A stretch of DNA of 64,000 nt, taken from NCBI GenBank assembly GCA_028023455.1, contig JAQFVV010012405.1:3601149-3665148 (forward strand), written 5' to 3'. Source of the DNA: Epiperipatus broadwayi (taxonomy: Eukaryota; Onychophora; Udeonychophora; Euonychophora; Peripatidae). Below the pieces are notes generated by a model. It was not told the origin of the DNA. It searched no databases and saw nothing but the letters and a program-made list of their open reading frames with translations. The translations under genes and the position numbers were made by a program. This document shows, one piece after another, positions 38,361-48,459 of this stretch; the first letter of the stretch is position 1, and the number at the start of each line of letters is the position of its first letter.

Positions 38361-39492
38361 TTTTTTTTTTACTATCAAAAGCAAACATTATTAACCTAGA
38401 AAATAAGAAAAAATACATAACATTGTATGATCAAGTCAATTGTCAAATTAAAGTACAATAGGCAGATTTTTCCAAGGGTTCACTATCAATTAAAAAAAAA
38501 TAGAAGAAATGTTCAATTTTATATATATTCCTTTTTTATGGAAAGGTAATTGATAATATCCAACCTGGTCTTTAAATGTCAATTAGATCCCATGTGCTAT
38601 TGAATAAAGCTTGTGACATTATTCGATTGTCCCTTTTTTTTTTAATCATTCTGATTTTTCTAAACAAGGAAACTAATAATGGGTTATGTGATAAAAATAG
38701 AAATTTTTTTTTTCCAACATCAAGTTTCTCCTAAGGATAAATTATTGGATCTGTACTAATCATGTTGCTCTCTTCCTGTGGAGGAATGTCAGATGAAGTA
38801 CAGGACAGCAAAATCGGTTGAAGTAAATCAACTTTAAAAGAATCCTGAGGGCAATCTGACCACATAATATCTATGATTGATTATTTACTGTTATGCTTGA
38901 GCTTCTTCCCTTTATTTCTTCTAGAGCCCAGATCACTCTCTGAGGAGCTTCTACTTGCATCTATTGATGATAAAAGGATCTTTGACTTAATCCCACTATT
39001 TGAGGCTTTCCTTTTAGTCTTGAGCCACTGAGTTTATAGCTCTTCAGTCAATGTGGAGTCAGACTCCAAATCTGTCTCCAAAGATTTAGAATTGGTAAGT
39101 ATCATATCTTGTGAAGCAGAGTTCAACAAGTCATACAAATTTTTAGTAGATGCTTGTGCTGTGTTAGAATCAAGAATTTCTATTAAGGGAGACTCCACTA
39201 TATCTTGTGGATCAAACATCAGTAGGTCAGTCATGTCCAAGCTTGTCTGAAGTTTGTCAATGGAATATCGACCTTGATTCATAGAAGTATTATTTGGTGT
39301 GCATTTATGAAATTTTGTTGTTTTGATATGACACTTATTACAAAAACGATTTGGGCAATTGCTCACTATGTTTGTCCACTTCTTACATAAGAAACATTGT
39401 GGCAGTACACCTCTAAAGGCTATAATTATTGGCACTGATTCACTGCAATGGATGGTTGGTATAGAAGTGGGAACTATTCCTTTGAAGAGAGA
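38361..39492 (-). mobile_element. Nested retroposon inserted in the RTE copy, with poly-A tail
   Basis: On the minus strand the RTE frame stops after ..GATGATTG (39500-39493) and continues with AAGAATGCGG (38362-38353). In the sister copy at 49.3 kb the two parts are contiguous (ggcgattggaagaatgtagt). The intervening ~1.13 kb ends in a run of about ten A on its sense strand, next to the downstream junction. A 3' poly-A and an abrupt 5' end that starts within a reading frame are hallmarks of a 5'-truncated target-primed insertion. No target duplication could be made out. It carries the ORF1-like frame described separately, then ~500 bp of unrecognised sequence. Confidence 0.75.
38881..39492 (-). 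pseudogene. Retrotransposon ORF1 (gag-like) fragment with two degenerate zinc knuckles
   Basis: The open part is 39034-39495, and the same frame continues through one TAA to a second stop at 38881-38883, giving about 200 codons. Near the N-terminal end (residues about 35-67) are CFLCKKWTNIVSNC and CNKCHIKTTKFHKC: both keep the three cysteines and spacing of a CX2CX4HX4C knuckle, but the His position is Asn in the first and Thr in the second. An acidic Ser/Thr/Asp-rich middle follows (about residues 75-153), and after the TAA a basic, Ser-rich tail (KTKRKASNSGIKSK, then SRRNKGKKLKHNSK). This is the layout of nucleic-acid-binding ORF1 proteins of LINEs. The N-terminal part is missing at the insertion junction. 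A short plus-strand frame (39053-39250) is its shadow. Confidence 0.65.
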
Positions 39493-40873
39493 CAATCATC
39501 TGGTACATCTTTATAATTTAGACATTTGGTATATAACTTTGCCACCAATTTTTCTATGTTTTCACCTTTTTTTAAAGTATCAATTCCTAGATATTTTTTT
39601 TTTACAAATTTACTTGCATGCTTCACTTCTTCACTTAAAATAGTTGCAATTTGAAAGATATAGTAATTGTAGAGGATACTTTGTCTCTTATTCTTTGTTA
39701 TTATACATGTTTTTATAAAACTCTTCTATATATTTCATGATGTCATCCTTTTTACTAATAGCTTAATTTTCTTATTGCTGAAAGTCTTATTTTGTTCTGT
39801 AGATCCCTTTGCCAATTTACAATTGTATTATTTTACTGTTATTATTTGATTCTTTTAATACCCTTTTACAGAGCTTTAGATATTCAGTTCTTTTTAACAG
39901 ATCATTTTTATGATTTACAAGTTCTAATTAAAATTTTTTAAAGTGCTTCTGATGATTAGAAATAACAACTGTTAATACTATCTTTTTTAATAATTTTTGT
40001 CTTTCTACTTTTGCTTTAACACACATCTTTTATCTCATTAACTGATTATCATATTTTATGTAGCGTCTATTAAGAACATTAAAATCTTAAAATGTTTATT
40101 TTCTGTTAATCAAAATATAATCCAATTCTCTTCTACCTTTCCATTTATCAATTTAAAAAAAAATTATAATATACTGTTTTTAACTTTGTGTGAACTCCAC
40201 AAAACTATGTCAACTCTTTTCTGTTACCAAATCCAAATTTACCCACAGCATTTTCATTTTACAATCCATTGCCAATTTTAGAATTAAAGTGTCACATGAC
40301 AATTTTAAGTTTGCCCCATAAAAAAGTATTTTGTATCTTTGTATAAAAATATTTTAACTTCTAAATCACAATGAAAACTTGTTGGAACAAAAAACTTGAC
40401 TTATATGCAAATGTCATCTTCCATTAAGTTGAATAACTAAACCTGCTACTCTGTCTGAAGTATTATTAAGTCGCCACAAAAATATTCTTTCACTATTTTT
40501 AATAATGAAACCCATTCCCTACTGTTTCCAATGCCCATGCCTTTATAGTAAATTGCATGTTCACTTTATTAATCAATTGCCACTTTGGTATTACTCAAAA
40601 TTCAATAACATTCCATTTATTATTATACAGTTCTTTTCCTATTCATTTCAATCTTCCTTTACTTGAAAGTGATCTGAAGTTGCAGATATTAAAAAAAAAA
40701 ACAGATCATAATTGAATGATAATATATGTCCCCAATCAGTTGATTCTTGACACATTCTGTTTTTGGATGCCAAATTTAGTTTTGTGTGGCACATTCACAC
40801 ATACATTCACCTCATCTGCTGAATTCTTGTATATGTAATTTTAATTGCTGCAATCTATTAAAATTGATATATC

Positions 40874-41065
40874 ACATGATCACCATTCCTTATGTTTAAA
40901 CAAGCTGTTTACACAAAAGCTAAACTCTCCATACACTAGTCTGGAGATATTGGATGAGTAGGCACTAAATAGGGATTTTATGCACAAACCTTCTTGTATC
41001 CATTGATTACTCAGGCTTGTACTGAGTGGTGATACTATATGGAGAGTTTAACTTCTGCATAAAAA
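40874..41065. mobile_element. Fold-back family A, copy 4, flanked by 9-bp direct repeats
   Basis: Left part acatgatcaccattccttat through gctaaactctccataca is in minus orientation. It joins directly to ctagtctggagatattggat in plus orientation, ending tatatggagagtttaacttc. So agttaaactctccata is present inverted at the two sides. tgatatatc flanks it at 40865-40873 and 41066-41074. Confidence 0.8.
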
Positions 41066-41079
41066 TGATATATCTTAGT

Positions 41080-42155
41080 TAGATCCACCAAGGATACAAG
41101 CCTTTTAAGCATTAAAGTGTTTAACTTTATTTGAACACCTAAACCTTAAATCCACATATCACAATTCATAAAAAGTAGGGAGTTTCACTTGCAAACCTTC
41201 AATATGTATGCCTTGACAATCTATTCAATGAATAGACTGTTTTAAACTTATTTCTGTCTGTCATCAATTTTTACACTCATTTTAATAAATATCACTAAAC
41301 TGTATTAATTTTTTCCTCAATTGAACACAGTTTTTAATTGCCTTCAAATTGGAAATTAAATGAGTTTCAATTATTCACCCATTTTAAATTAAGGGGATTA
41401 AAAATAATTATTTTGTGCAATTCTTTTTACCGAGCATATTAAACGAATTGTAATAATAATCTAAATTTATTTCTTATTCCTAATTATAATTTTATATAAC
41501 TTTTTTTTCTCAACAGTAAATTTTATGATCAAAATATTTTATTAATTAACTAACTGATGTTTCTTGTTAGAAAAACTATTTCCTGTTAAATACATTGCGA
41601 GTAAATTTACTATTCGCTTTCATTCATTACTCATAATTTATATTACCCTACATCTCATTAAATAATAACTATTAAAAATTTCAGAATAATGTAGAGTGAA
41701 GAATTCTCTTGGGGAATATATAATAATAGTTATAAAAGGTGCTTTTTATATATGTGTAAGACTAAAGACAGAATGCATTAAATTTGACAATGTTGCATCC
41801 GGCATACGATTTATTAAATAATATAAACGAGTAGGAAGAAGAGCAGTAGATGAAACAACTATCAAAAACAGTGGCAGAGAATATTGTTTTGTTTTTTTAA
41901 AAAAAAAAATGCCAGAAAAAAATTACAATTTTGATCTTTTAAGGTAATAACGTCATATAATGTTTGTTTTAGCATTTTTAAACAGTCTTCTATTCTATTG
42001 TACATTTTTCAAGAAAACTATAGGCTGATAAAAATTTCATTAAATGCTCTTTATTATTATTATTATTATTATTTACTGCTAAATGAGTAAATATAAAACA
42101 ATTAAAATTAAGAGAACAATTAATGTTTTTTTATAATATTCTTTTTTTTTTTTGC
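41080..42155. other. AT-rich sequence without recognisable features
   Basis: A short (ATT)n at 42050-42072 and A runs. No shared repeat or reading frame of interest was recognised. Confidence 0.5.
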
Positions 42156-42160
42156 AATAT

Positions 42161-42399
42161 GCATTAGATCCCAAGACCAAGGTGCAGGGCTCTCAGATCC
42201 AAGGCTCTTGACTGACGAAAGCCACAAACTGGAAACTAGTCTGGGAATATTGGATGAGTAGGCACTAGATAGGGATTTTATGCACAAACCTTCTTGAATC
42301 TATTGATTACTCTGGCTTGCACTGAGTGGCACTACTGTATGCAGAGTTTTGCCTGTTTTAACAGCTTCAGCGAGCATAAGAAATGGTGATCATGTGACT
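42161..42399 (+). mobile_element. Fold-back family A, copy 5 (reference copy)
   Basis: The longest collinear copy: gcattagatcccaagaccaa, ggtgcagggctctcagatcc, aaggctcttgactgacgaaa, gccacaaactggaaactagt, ctgggaatattggatgagta, ggcactagatagggatttta, tgcacaaaccttcttgaatc, gattactctggcttgcactg, agtggcactactgtatgcag, agttttgcctgttttaacag, aagaaatggtgatcatgtga. On the plus strand it is preceded by a run of T and gcaatat, that is, an A-rich tail if the element is read on the minus strand. No reading frame. Confidence 0.85.
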
Positions 42400-42409
42400 T
42401 TTATAACCA

Positions 42410-43980
42410 TTTTATATAATTTTTATTTGTAAGATTTGTTTTTTTTTTTTTACTTTACATAATGTAAAAAGCCATCTAACATTTATAATTTTAAAAAATA
42501 AGATTATCCAATAAATTTTCTTAAGAAATTGATAAGCCATGGCAAACTACAATCGTTGATAGTAATCATATCATAATTTATTCAAGAAGTAATCTGGCAT
42601 TAGAACACCATATTAGTAGAGTGAGAAATTATGAGTTTCAAGATTTTTTTTTGTATTTTTAAATACAATACTTAGTTGAGATTTGATCCTGGAGCCTTCA
42701 GTCCTGAGTCTGACATTTTACCGCCGAGATGGATGGCAAAGACAACCATCAATGATGATTATATGCTTTGTTGCAATACCTATTGCCTAAATATGAATCA
42801 TCCAAAGATAGGTGCAAAATTTACCATTCACACATTAAATAAGTATAAAACAATATACAACTGATATTGATAAAAATAATTAAGTATATCAATTTTTTGA
42901 GTTCAAACTTGTGGCATTATTACTATAAATATTTAAAATTGTTCAGATTGGTATCTCTCTTTTCCTCCACTTTAGAGATAAAATCTAGGCTTTAAGTAAA
43001 ATAATAAACATAAGTTCTAAAAGAAATGTGATGTCATAATTGTTTCCAGCCAATTAATCTTCTGCTGAAGAAATTGAATACAGCTTTACATTTGTTTGGT
43101 TTTTATTTCAAATATATGCAGAAATCCCCCAGAGAAGAGATAATAAAAATTAGAAGTATTCCATGCTTTTGGAAATTGTACAGTTTTGTATAAATGTAAT
43201 AATTTATTGAATTTTAGTATATTTCTTCTCATTCTGAACAGATAATACACATCAAACATAATATAAGCACATCTAACAAAGAACAAAATCATGTATGCTT
43301 AAATATATAACTCAAAATAAAGCAATTAAATATTTAAGATTCAAACCTGATTTTCAGCAGTTAGTAGTATCCAAGTTAAAGATATTAAAAAACGATTATT
43401 AGTTGCCTAAAACAAATTCCATTCAGTGCTAATTTCAAGGTAAAACATTTATCACCTAATCACCAATAAATAAATATTAACCAACATGAATTAATAGTAA
43501 ATAAGTTAAAGAGATTTTCCATTGCATATATTCTCTGTGCTTTTTCCATTTATTCATCTATTATCTTTCACAGAAAGTAAATCAGTCCAGGTTTTTTTAA
43601 AGTATATAAAAGAGAACAAATGGAACATATAAAATTTTATTTATACGTTTTTGTCGAGTAATCTCTCCCCCCTCCCCTTATATCATTGAGCAAGTCTCTG
43701 GAATAAAAATCTTTCAAAAATCAAAAAAAAAAATGGTATTATTCCATAATGTCTTATATTCCAAAATGCAAGCTAATTCTAATACTAAGTTAAACCAGCT
43801 TTAGATTTTCATCAGAAAGTTTCTTCCAAGTGATTTTTTTGTAGAGTGGGTTGGGGAAAGAAGAAGGATATTTTCATTTGGGGAATTTTTAATATCACTT
43901 ATATATATATTTATAAACAATAATTCTTCATGATTTAAAATAAATAAAATAAAATATATAGTATTTTGCTAAATAAAATA
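42410..43980. other. AT-rich sequence, no supported gene
   Basis: A slightly complex stretch at 42660-42860 holds a 62-codon plus frame (42676-42864) with no recognisable domain. A 68-codon minus frame at 43086-43292 is likewise unassigned. Neither has neighbouring features that would support a gene. Confidence 0.45.
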
Positions 43981-43986
43981 AATCTA

Positions 43987-44159
43987 AACATCACATGATC
44001 ACCATTCTCACTGATGAAAGCCACAAGTTAGAAACTAGTCTGAGGATATTGGATGAATAGTCACTAGATAGGGGATTTTATGCACAAATCTTCCTGCATC
44101 CATTGATTACTCTGACTTGCACTGAGTGGCGCTACTGTATGGAGAGTTTTGCCTCTGTG
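43987..44159. mobile_element. Fold-back family A, copy 6, flanked by 13-bp direct repeats
   Basis: Begins aacatcacatgatcaccatt (minus-orientation end) and switches at once to ctcactgatgaaagccacaa in plus orientation, running through tctgaggatattggatgaat and cactgagtggcgctactgta to ggagagttttgcctctgtg. The perfect 13-mer taaaataaatcta lies at 43974-43986 and 44160-44172. A 61-codon minus frame at 44064-44249 overlaps and is not coding. Confidence 0.85.
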
Positions 44160-44259
44160 TAAAATAAATCTATTTGAGGAGTTGATATTTAAACAAGTAT
44201 GAGTTTTTTTCAAGCATTCACTCTGAATAAAAAACCTTAATTCAATCACTACTTAAATT

Positions 44260-46040
44260 CTTAGGTAAATGTTATACCACAGTCCATAATAAAATACAAA
44301 TATTTAATTCATGGTAATAGATTTTAATATAAATTCTAATTATAAAACCGTTTTATTTGCATAAATAAATCAAATAATTAACATTTGCTTAACCATAGAA
44401 TCCATTGCTTTTAATTATTTTTAAGTATTATTGTGATATTGTATCGCTATAATGCAACAGATGGTTTTTTTATCTACAACATCAGTTATAAAAAAACACT
44501 TAAATACCTTTATACTCATGTAATAAGATAGTGTTGATTTTGTGGAAAGCATATTTTATTACACAATATTTATTCAGAAATTTATTCCTTAATACCTTAT
44601 AGTTTGAAGATATAGCATGAAACCCTTTTTATAAAAAGAAATAAAGGACTACTAATTATTACATTTTTAAAAAAAATATAAATATATAAAACATATGAAT
44701 ATATATAACTTTATATACCAAAAAATATAACATTCATACATATTCTATTACTATCCTATATATGTGAAAAAATATAATTCAATAAAATCCTATGAAACAT
44801 AAAGCATAAATGCAATTAATAGTGGAGTAATTGAGAAAAAAGAGAGAATATGAATATAAAAATGCAGTAAGAACAAAAACATGGGATCAGGGCTCTATGC
44901 AAATTTGGAAAATCATAATTATATACATAATTATCAAAAGGCCTGCTAAAAGACTGAGAAGAATATTCATCATATATAAAATCAATTAAAACAATACCAT
45001 AGCATAATAATGCTAATTATAAGATAACATATAATAGAGAAATTGTTTACAGTTACTAATGGAGAGTTATAGCATAGATTTACTTTTAATGACTAATATC
45101 AAATCTATTACTAATAAATAGATCAATAAATATTATTAGTGAATTTATTATTAGTAAATATAGCAAAATGTAACAGCAAATGATTATATTACAAACAAAT
45201 GCAAAAAGATTTTTCAATATTGATTTGTTATTTTCTTCGGTAATAACATGAATATATTGTTTGTCTAAAGTTTTGTGATAATAAGGATTTTACTTATAAT
45301 TGCATGATGCATCATTTCCATTTAGTATTTCAATAGTTTAATTGGTCTAACAAAAATTCAAACATCGTGGTTTTAAAATACTTTCAACTTTTAGTAGTAA
45401 TACACAGGTTAGTATGGCACATAACATTTCAAATGATATTTCTTTTCTTTTTTTTCATTTGCTGCTGAACTAACCAATGACAACTAGCATGAAAATTAAA
45501 CTAGTGACTATTGATTTGAAAATACTATATTAAAAATGATATTCCAACCTGCTAAATTATTCCATTAAAAGCAATAGTCAATAAAATTTTTGCATATTTA
45601 AGCAACTGTGGTGATGCATGATTGGGAAATAATAATCAAACCTGATCTTAAAGGAAAATAAATGGAAAATTAGGAGAATATATACTGATAAGAACATAAA
45701 ATTGTATGATAAATTTGTAGTTTGTGAAGAAATAATAACAATTATACATATGAAACATGTAAAATAGATAGAAGCAAAGGTTTGAGCACAAAAAATTTGA
45801 CACTTATAGATCAAGTTGTAGTAATTTGATGTTGACATATACTTAACCAATAATAAAAACATATGAAAGATTTTGACCTGGGCTAACTAAAGATTGTTTT
45901 GTCAGTTGGAAACACATCTTGGAAGGAGAGCATTTGCATTTTCAAAGAACTTTATTTGTTGTCAAAATTACATATATATTAATTCTGATAAATAATTATA
46001 AGAGACATGAACTTTCAATTGTGTTTTTCTGAAGGTTTGT
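44260..46040. other. AT-rich sequence without recognisable features
   Basis: Contains a 94-codon minus frame (45578-45862) that is rich in F, I, Y, S and C, with no motif or context. I treat it as chance. No repeats shared with other parts of the window were recognised. Confidence 0.5.
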
Positions 46041-46049
46041 GATGATGGT

Positions 46050-46450
46050 GTTCTAGCTGTATTTTTATATTGGACATTCAAGCTCCCTACATCTATCCAA
46101 TCTATCTTATACAACTGATACACATAACCACATACCTGTGTAAAAGATAAATGATCTCCAATATACATATTTTGTGCTCAACCAGCATTCATCAGTTGGT
46201 TCAGATCATCATCTCCCACACATATTTATAATCAGTGCTCAGTTTATATTAAGATAGAAAATATTTAAACTTTAATGAGCAAGATTCAATCTTTTCCATT
46301 CTCCAACTCTTCAGTCACCCAGTTCATTGAAAATTTGAAAATGGAATGATTAAAGCCCTTGTTGATGTCATACCCATGTTGGCCTTAAGTCAGTTTGATC
46401 CCTCACACATATGACCTTAATATGTCTATTTAATTTTACAGAAGAGAGAT
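46050..46450 (-). repeat. Repeat family B, long copy
   Basis: Contains attcaagctccctacatcta, actgatacacataaccacat, gtgtaaaagataaatgatct, ccaatatacatattttgtgc, accagcattcatcagttggt, tcagatcatcatctccca, aatcagtgctcagtttatat and cccatgttggccttaagtca in that order. The order gives the reference layout for reading the tandem copy at 28.5 kb. It abuts the RTE relic at 46.5 kb. Confidence 0.75.
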
Positions 46451-46494
46451 GGGCAGAATACAAGCTGAATATATAATATTTAAATACATGTATA

Positions 46495-47025
46495 TTCATC
46501 ATCATCAACCATTATCAATCCACTGCAGCATGAAGGTCTCTCCAAGTTCAATCCATCTTTTCTGATCTTTAGCTTCTCTTCTCCACATCACCCCTGCAAA
46601 CTTTCTTATTTCATCCATCCATCTCACATATGGTCTCTTTCTGGGTCTTTTACAATCTCTTGGAATCCACTTTAAAATTTCAATTGTCCATCTATTATCA
46701 TCTCTTCTAGCAATATGTCCAGCCCAACTCCACTTCAGTTTTTAATTTTTTCAAGGAGATCAGTAACACCTGTTTGTTCTCTTACCCATACATTGCGTTT
46801 TCGATCTCTTCTTGTTACTCCCAACATGCATCTCTCCATACTTCTTTGAGTGGTTTGAAGTCTTTGTATTGCTCTTCTATTAAGTGTCCAAGTCTCAGAT
46901 CCATAAGGAAAAACTGGCAAAACACATTTATTAAAAACTTTCCTTTTTAAACACATAGGCATATTTCCTTTTAGTATCAAGTTATTTCTACCAAAAGCAC
47001 TCCAACCAAGTATATTATCTACACT
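46495..47025 (-). pseudogene. RTE-type retrotransposon, C-terminal RT fragment, one frameshift
   Basis: Minus strand. From about 47020 the frame reads SVDNILGWSAFGRNN, then the open part 46735-46980 with KRKVFNKCVLPVFPYGSETW and LQTTQRSMERCMLGVTRRDR, the conserved C-terminal region after the RT domain in RTE elements. The frame stops after DLLEKIKN. It continues in the +1 register (WSWAGHIARRDDNRWTIEIL and on to LGETFMLQWIDNG near 46510), so a single base appears to be missing in the A-run at about 46741-46746. The 3' end passes into tgatgatgatgaatata, like the short microsatellite tails of RTE elements. It is 5'-truncated at about 47025. This is the best preserved and probably youngest RTE copy here. 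Confidence 0.88.
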
Positions 47026-47039
47026 AAACTTAACGTAAT

Positions 47040-47192
47040 TATAAGGGACTTGAACTCAAACTTTCAAGCTCCCTACATTTATCTAATATGTCTTATATAA
47101 CTGATACACATAAGCACATACATGTGTAAAAGATAAATGATCTCCAATATATGTATTTCGTGTTGAACCAGCACTCAATCATTTAGTCTTAC
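47040..47192 (-). repeat. Repeat family B, partial copy
   Basis: Starts at the B-box-like end (gggacttgaactcaaacttt), then caagctccctacatttatct, actgatacacataagcacat, gtgtaaaagataaatgatct and gtatttcgtgttgaaccagc. It lies directly upstream of the 5'-truncated RTE copy. With the family B copy at 46.05 kb, it brackets that copy. Confidence 0.75.
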
Positions 47193-47199
47193 TAGTTTT

Positions 47200-48450
47200 G
47201 CTATAACGCAAATCTCATACAGGTAAACAAATTTCGTTAAATATTTCACTGTTTCAAAACATCATCAATCTATATTAATATAGTACTCAGAAGTTAGAGT
47301 ATATATTAACTATCTTTTAAGATATATATAAAATAAAATGGTCGTTATAGATTAATTATTGTAATAATAATTAAAATAACAAAGTATTTTTGCGTTTATA
47401 ATAGTTATTTGTAAAATTTATTATCACCATTAGTACTATTAAGTTATATAATTTTACTTAAAAATACTGGGATTAATTGGGATTAATAAAGGGAAGTGTA
47501 CTTACGACTTTGTATAATGCAAAAGTATATTGAAATGTGATAAACTTAAAAATTGAGTAAAACATTTAATTTCAGAAGAAAGTAATTATATATAAATTTC
47601 TGATCAATATGTTATCCTAAAGGACAGATGTTTAGAATTTCATCATATCTGAAAAAGCTTTTTTTAAATTAATGCAGAGTTATCCTTAGAAGACTTAGTT
47701 TGTTTGTTTTAAGTTACTGTAGTAGGCTACTTTATTTAAAATATACTAAACTTTAAAATTTTTACTTTAGAAAAAGTAAATATGCTGTCCTCATTAATAT
47801 TTACATACATCTTTTCACATATGTATTAAAATAAAAATTTTAATGGGTAATGATATGAACATATATTTCAGATTCATTTACTCTTATATTTGTTTTTATT
47901 AATTTTTAACAATGTACTAATGTTTGACTGAAATCTATCGGCCATCTTCTGAATAGTAGAAGTAAGAGATGTTGCAAACACTTTACCATAATATAGATTT
48001 TACCAATACCAAAATGCTGTTCAAGTACATTTATTTTTAAAATGTAGTTATAAAGATTAAAATTTTTAATGAATTGCTTTAATAGACAATGATGTGATTA
48101 ACTGTCTTCCATAAGGGAAAATTTTGTAAAGCATATTGAATTAAATGCCATTAATTTCAAGTTCTCCATAATTTTTTCTTCTGGCTTCCAAATCATTGCT
48201 AAGCTTTATTGGTCAAAATCTAATTGATATTTGAATAATTTATGTAAGATATATTGATCATAAAATCGATTATATTTAAATCTGGTTTCTCATTCATCAT
48301 TGCTCTTTCTCTACTACACCTTGTTTCTGAATTTCATTGATAAAAATATTAGTCATTCATCACAAAACTGCATATTATATTTATTTTTTTTAGAAAAAAC
48401 TAAACAGAAATAGACATAGAAGCATCCATATGAAGATACAGCTGAATTTG
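47200..48450. other. AT-rich sequence without recognisable features
   Basis: No shared repeat, reading frame or structured motif could be supported. Confidence 0.5.
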
Positions 48451-48459
48451 CTCATTTTG

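Larger units (their letters stand above)
37190..40740 (-). pseudogene. RTE-type non-LTR retrotransposon ORF (endonuclease + reverse transcriptase), decayed and interrupted
   Basis: Minus-strand relic in several frames with many stops. Endonuclease: at about 40205-40290 the frame reads FNSKIGNG, stop, NENAVGKFGFGNRKE, the Asp/Asn-rich catalytic region of apurinic-type endonucleases in RTE elements (the expected GDFN has lost its first residues). 40094-40140 reads KGRRELDYILINRK, the RIDYI-type motif. A charged linker follows (39700-39990). RT begins near 39650 with KLVAKLYTKCLNYKDVPDD, is cut at 39493, and resumes at 38360 with NAVVVLI and NYRPIGL (about 38273-38287). The catalytic YxDD is present as DYVDDVIVFANNA (YVDD at 37858-37869). 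The C-terminal zone runs to about 37190. In RTE elements one ORF makes both enzymes for target-primed insertion. This copy cannot. Confidence 0.85.

Noticed and set aside
45578-45862. 94-codon minus-strand frame
   Set aside because: Composition (F, I, Y, S, L) is what AT-rich DNA gives by chance, with no motif or neighbour support.
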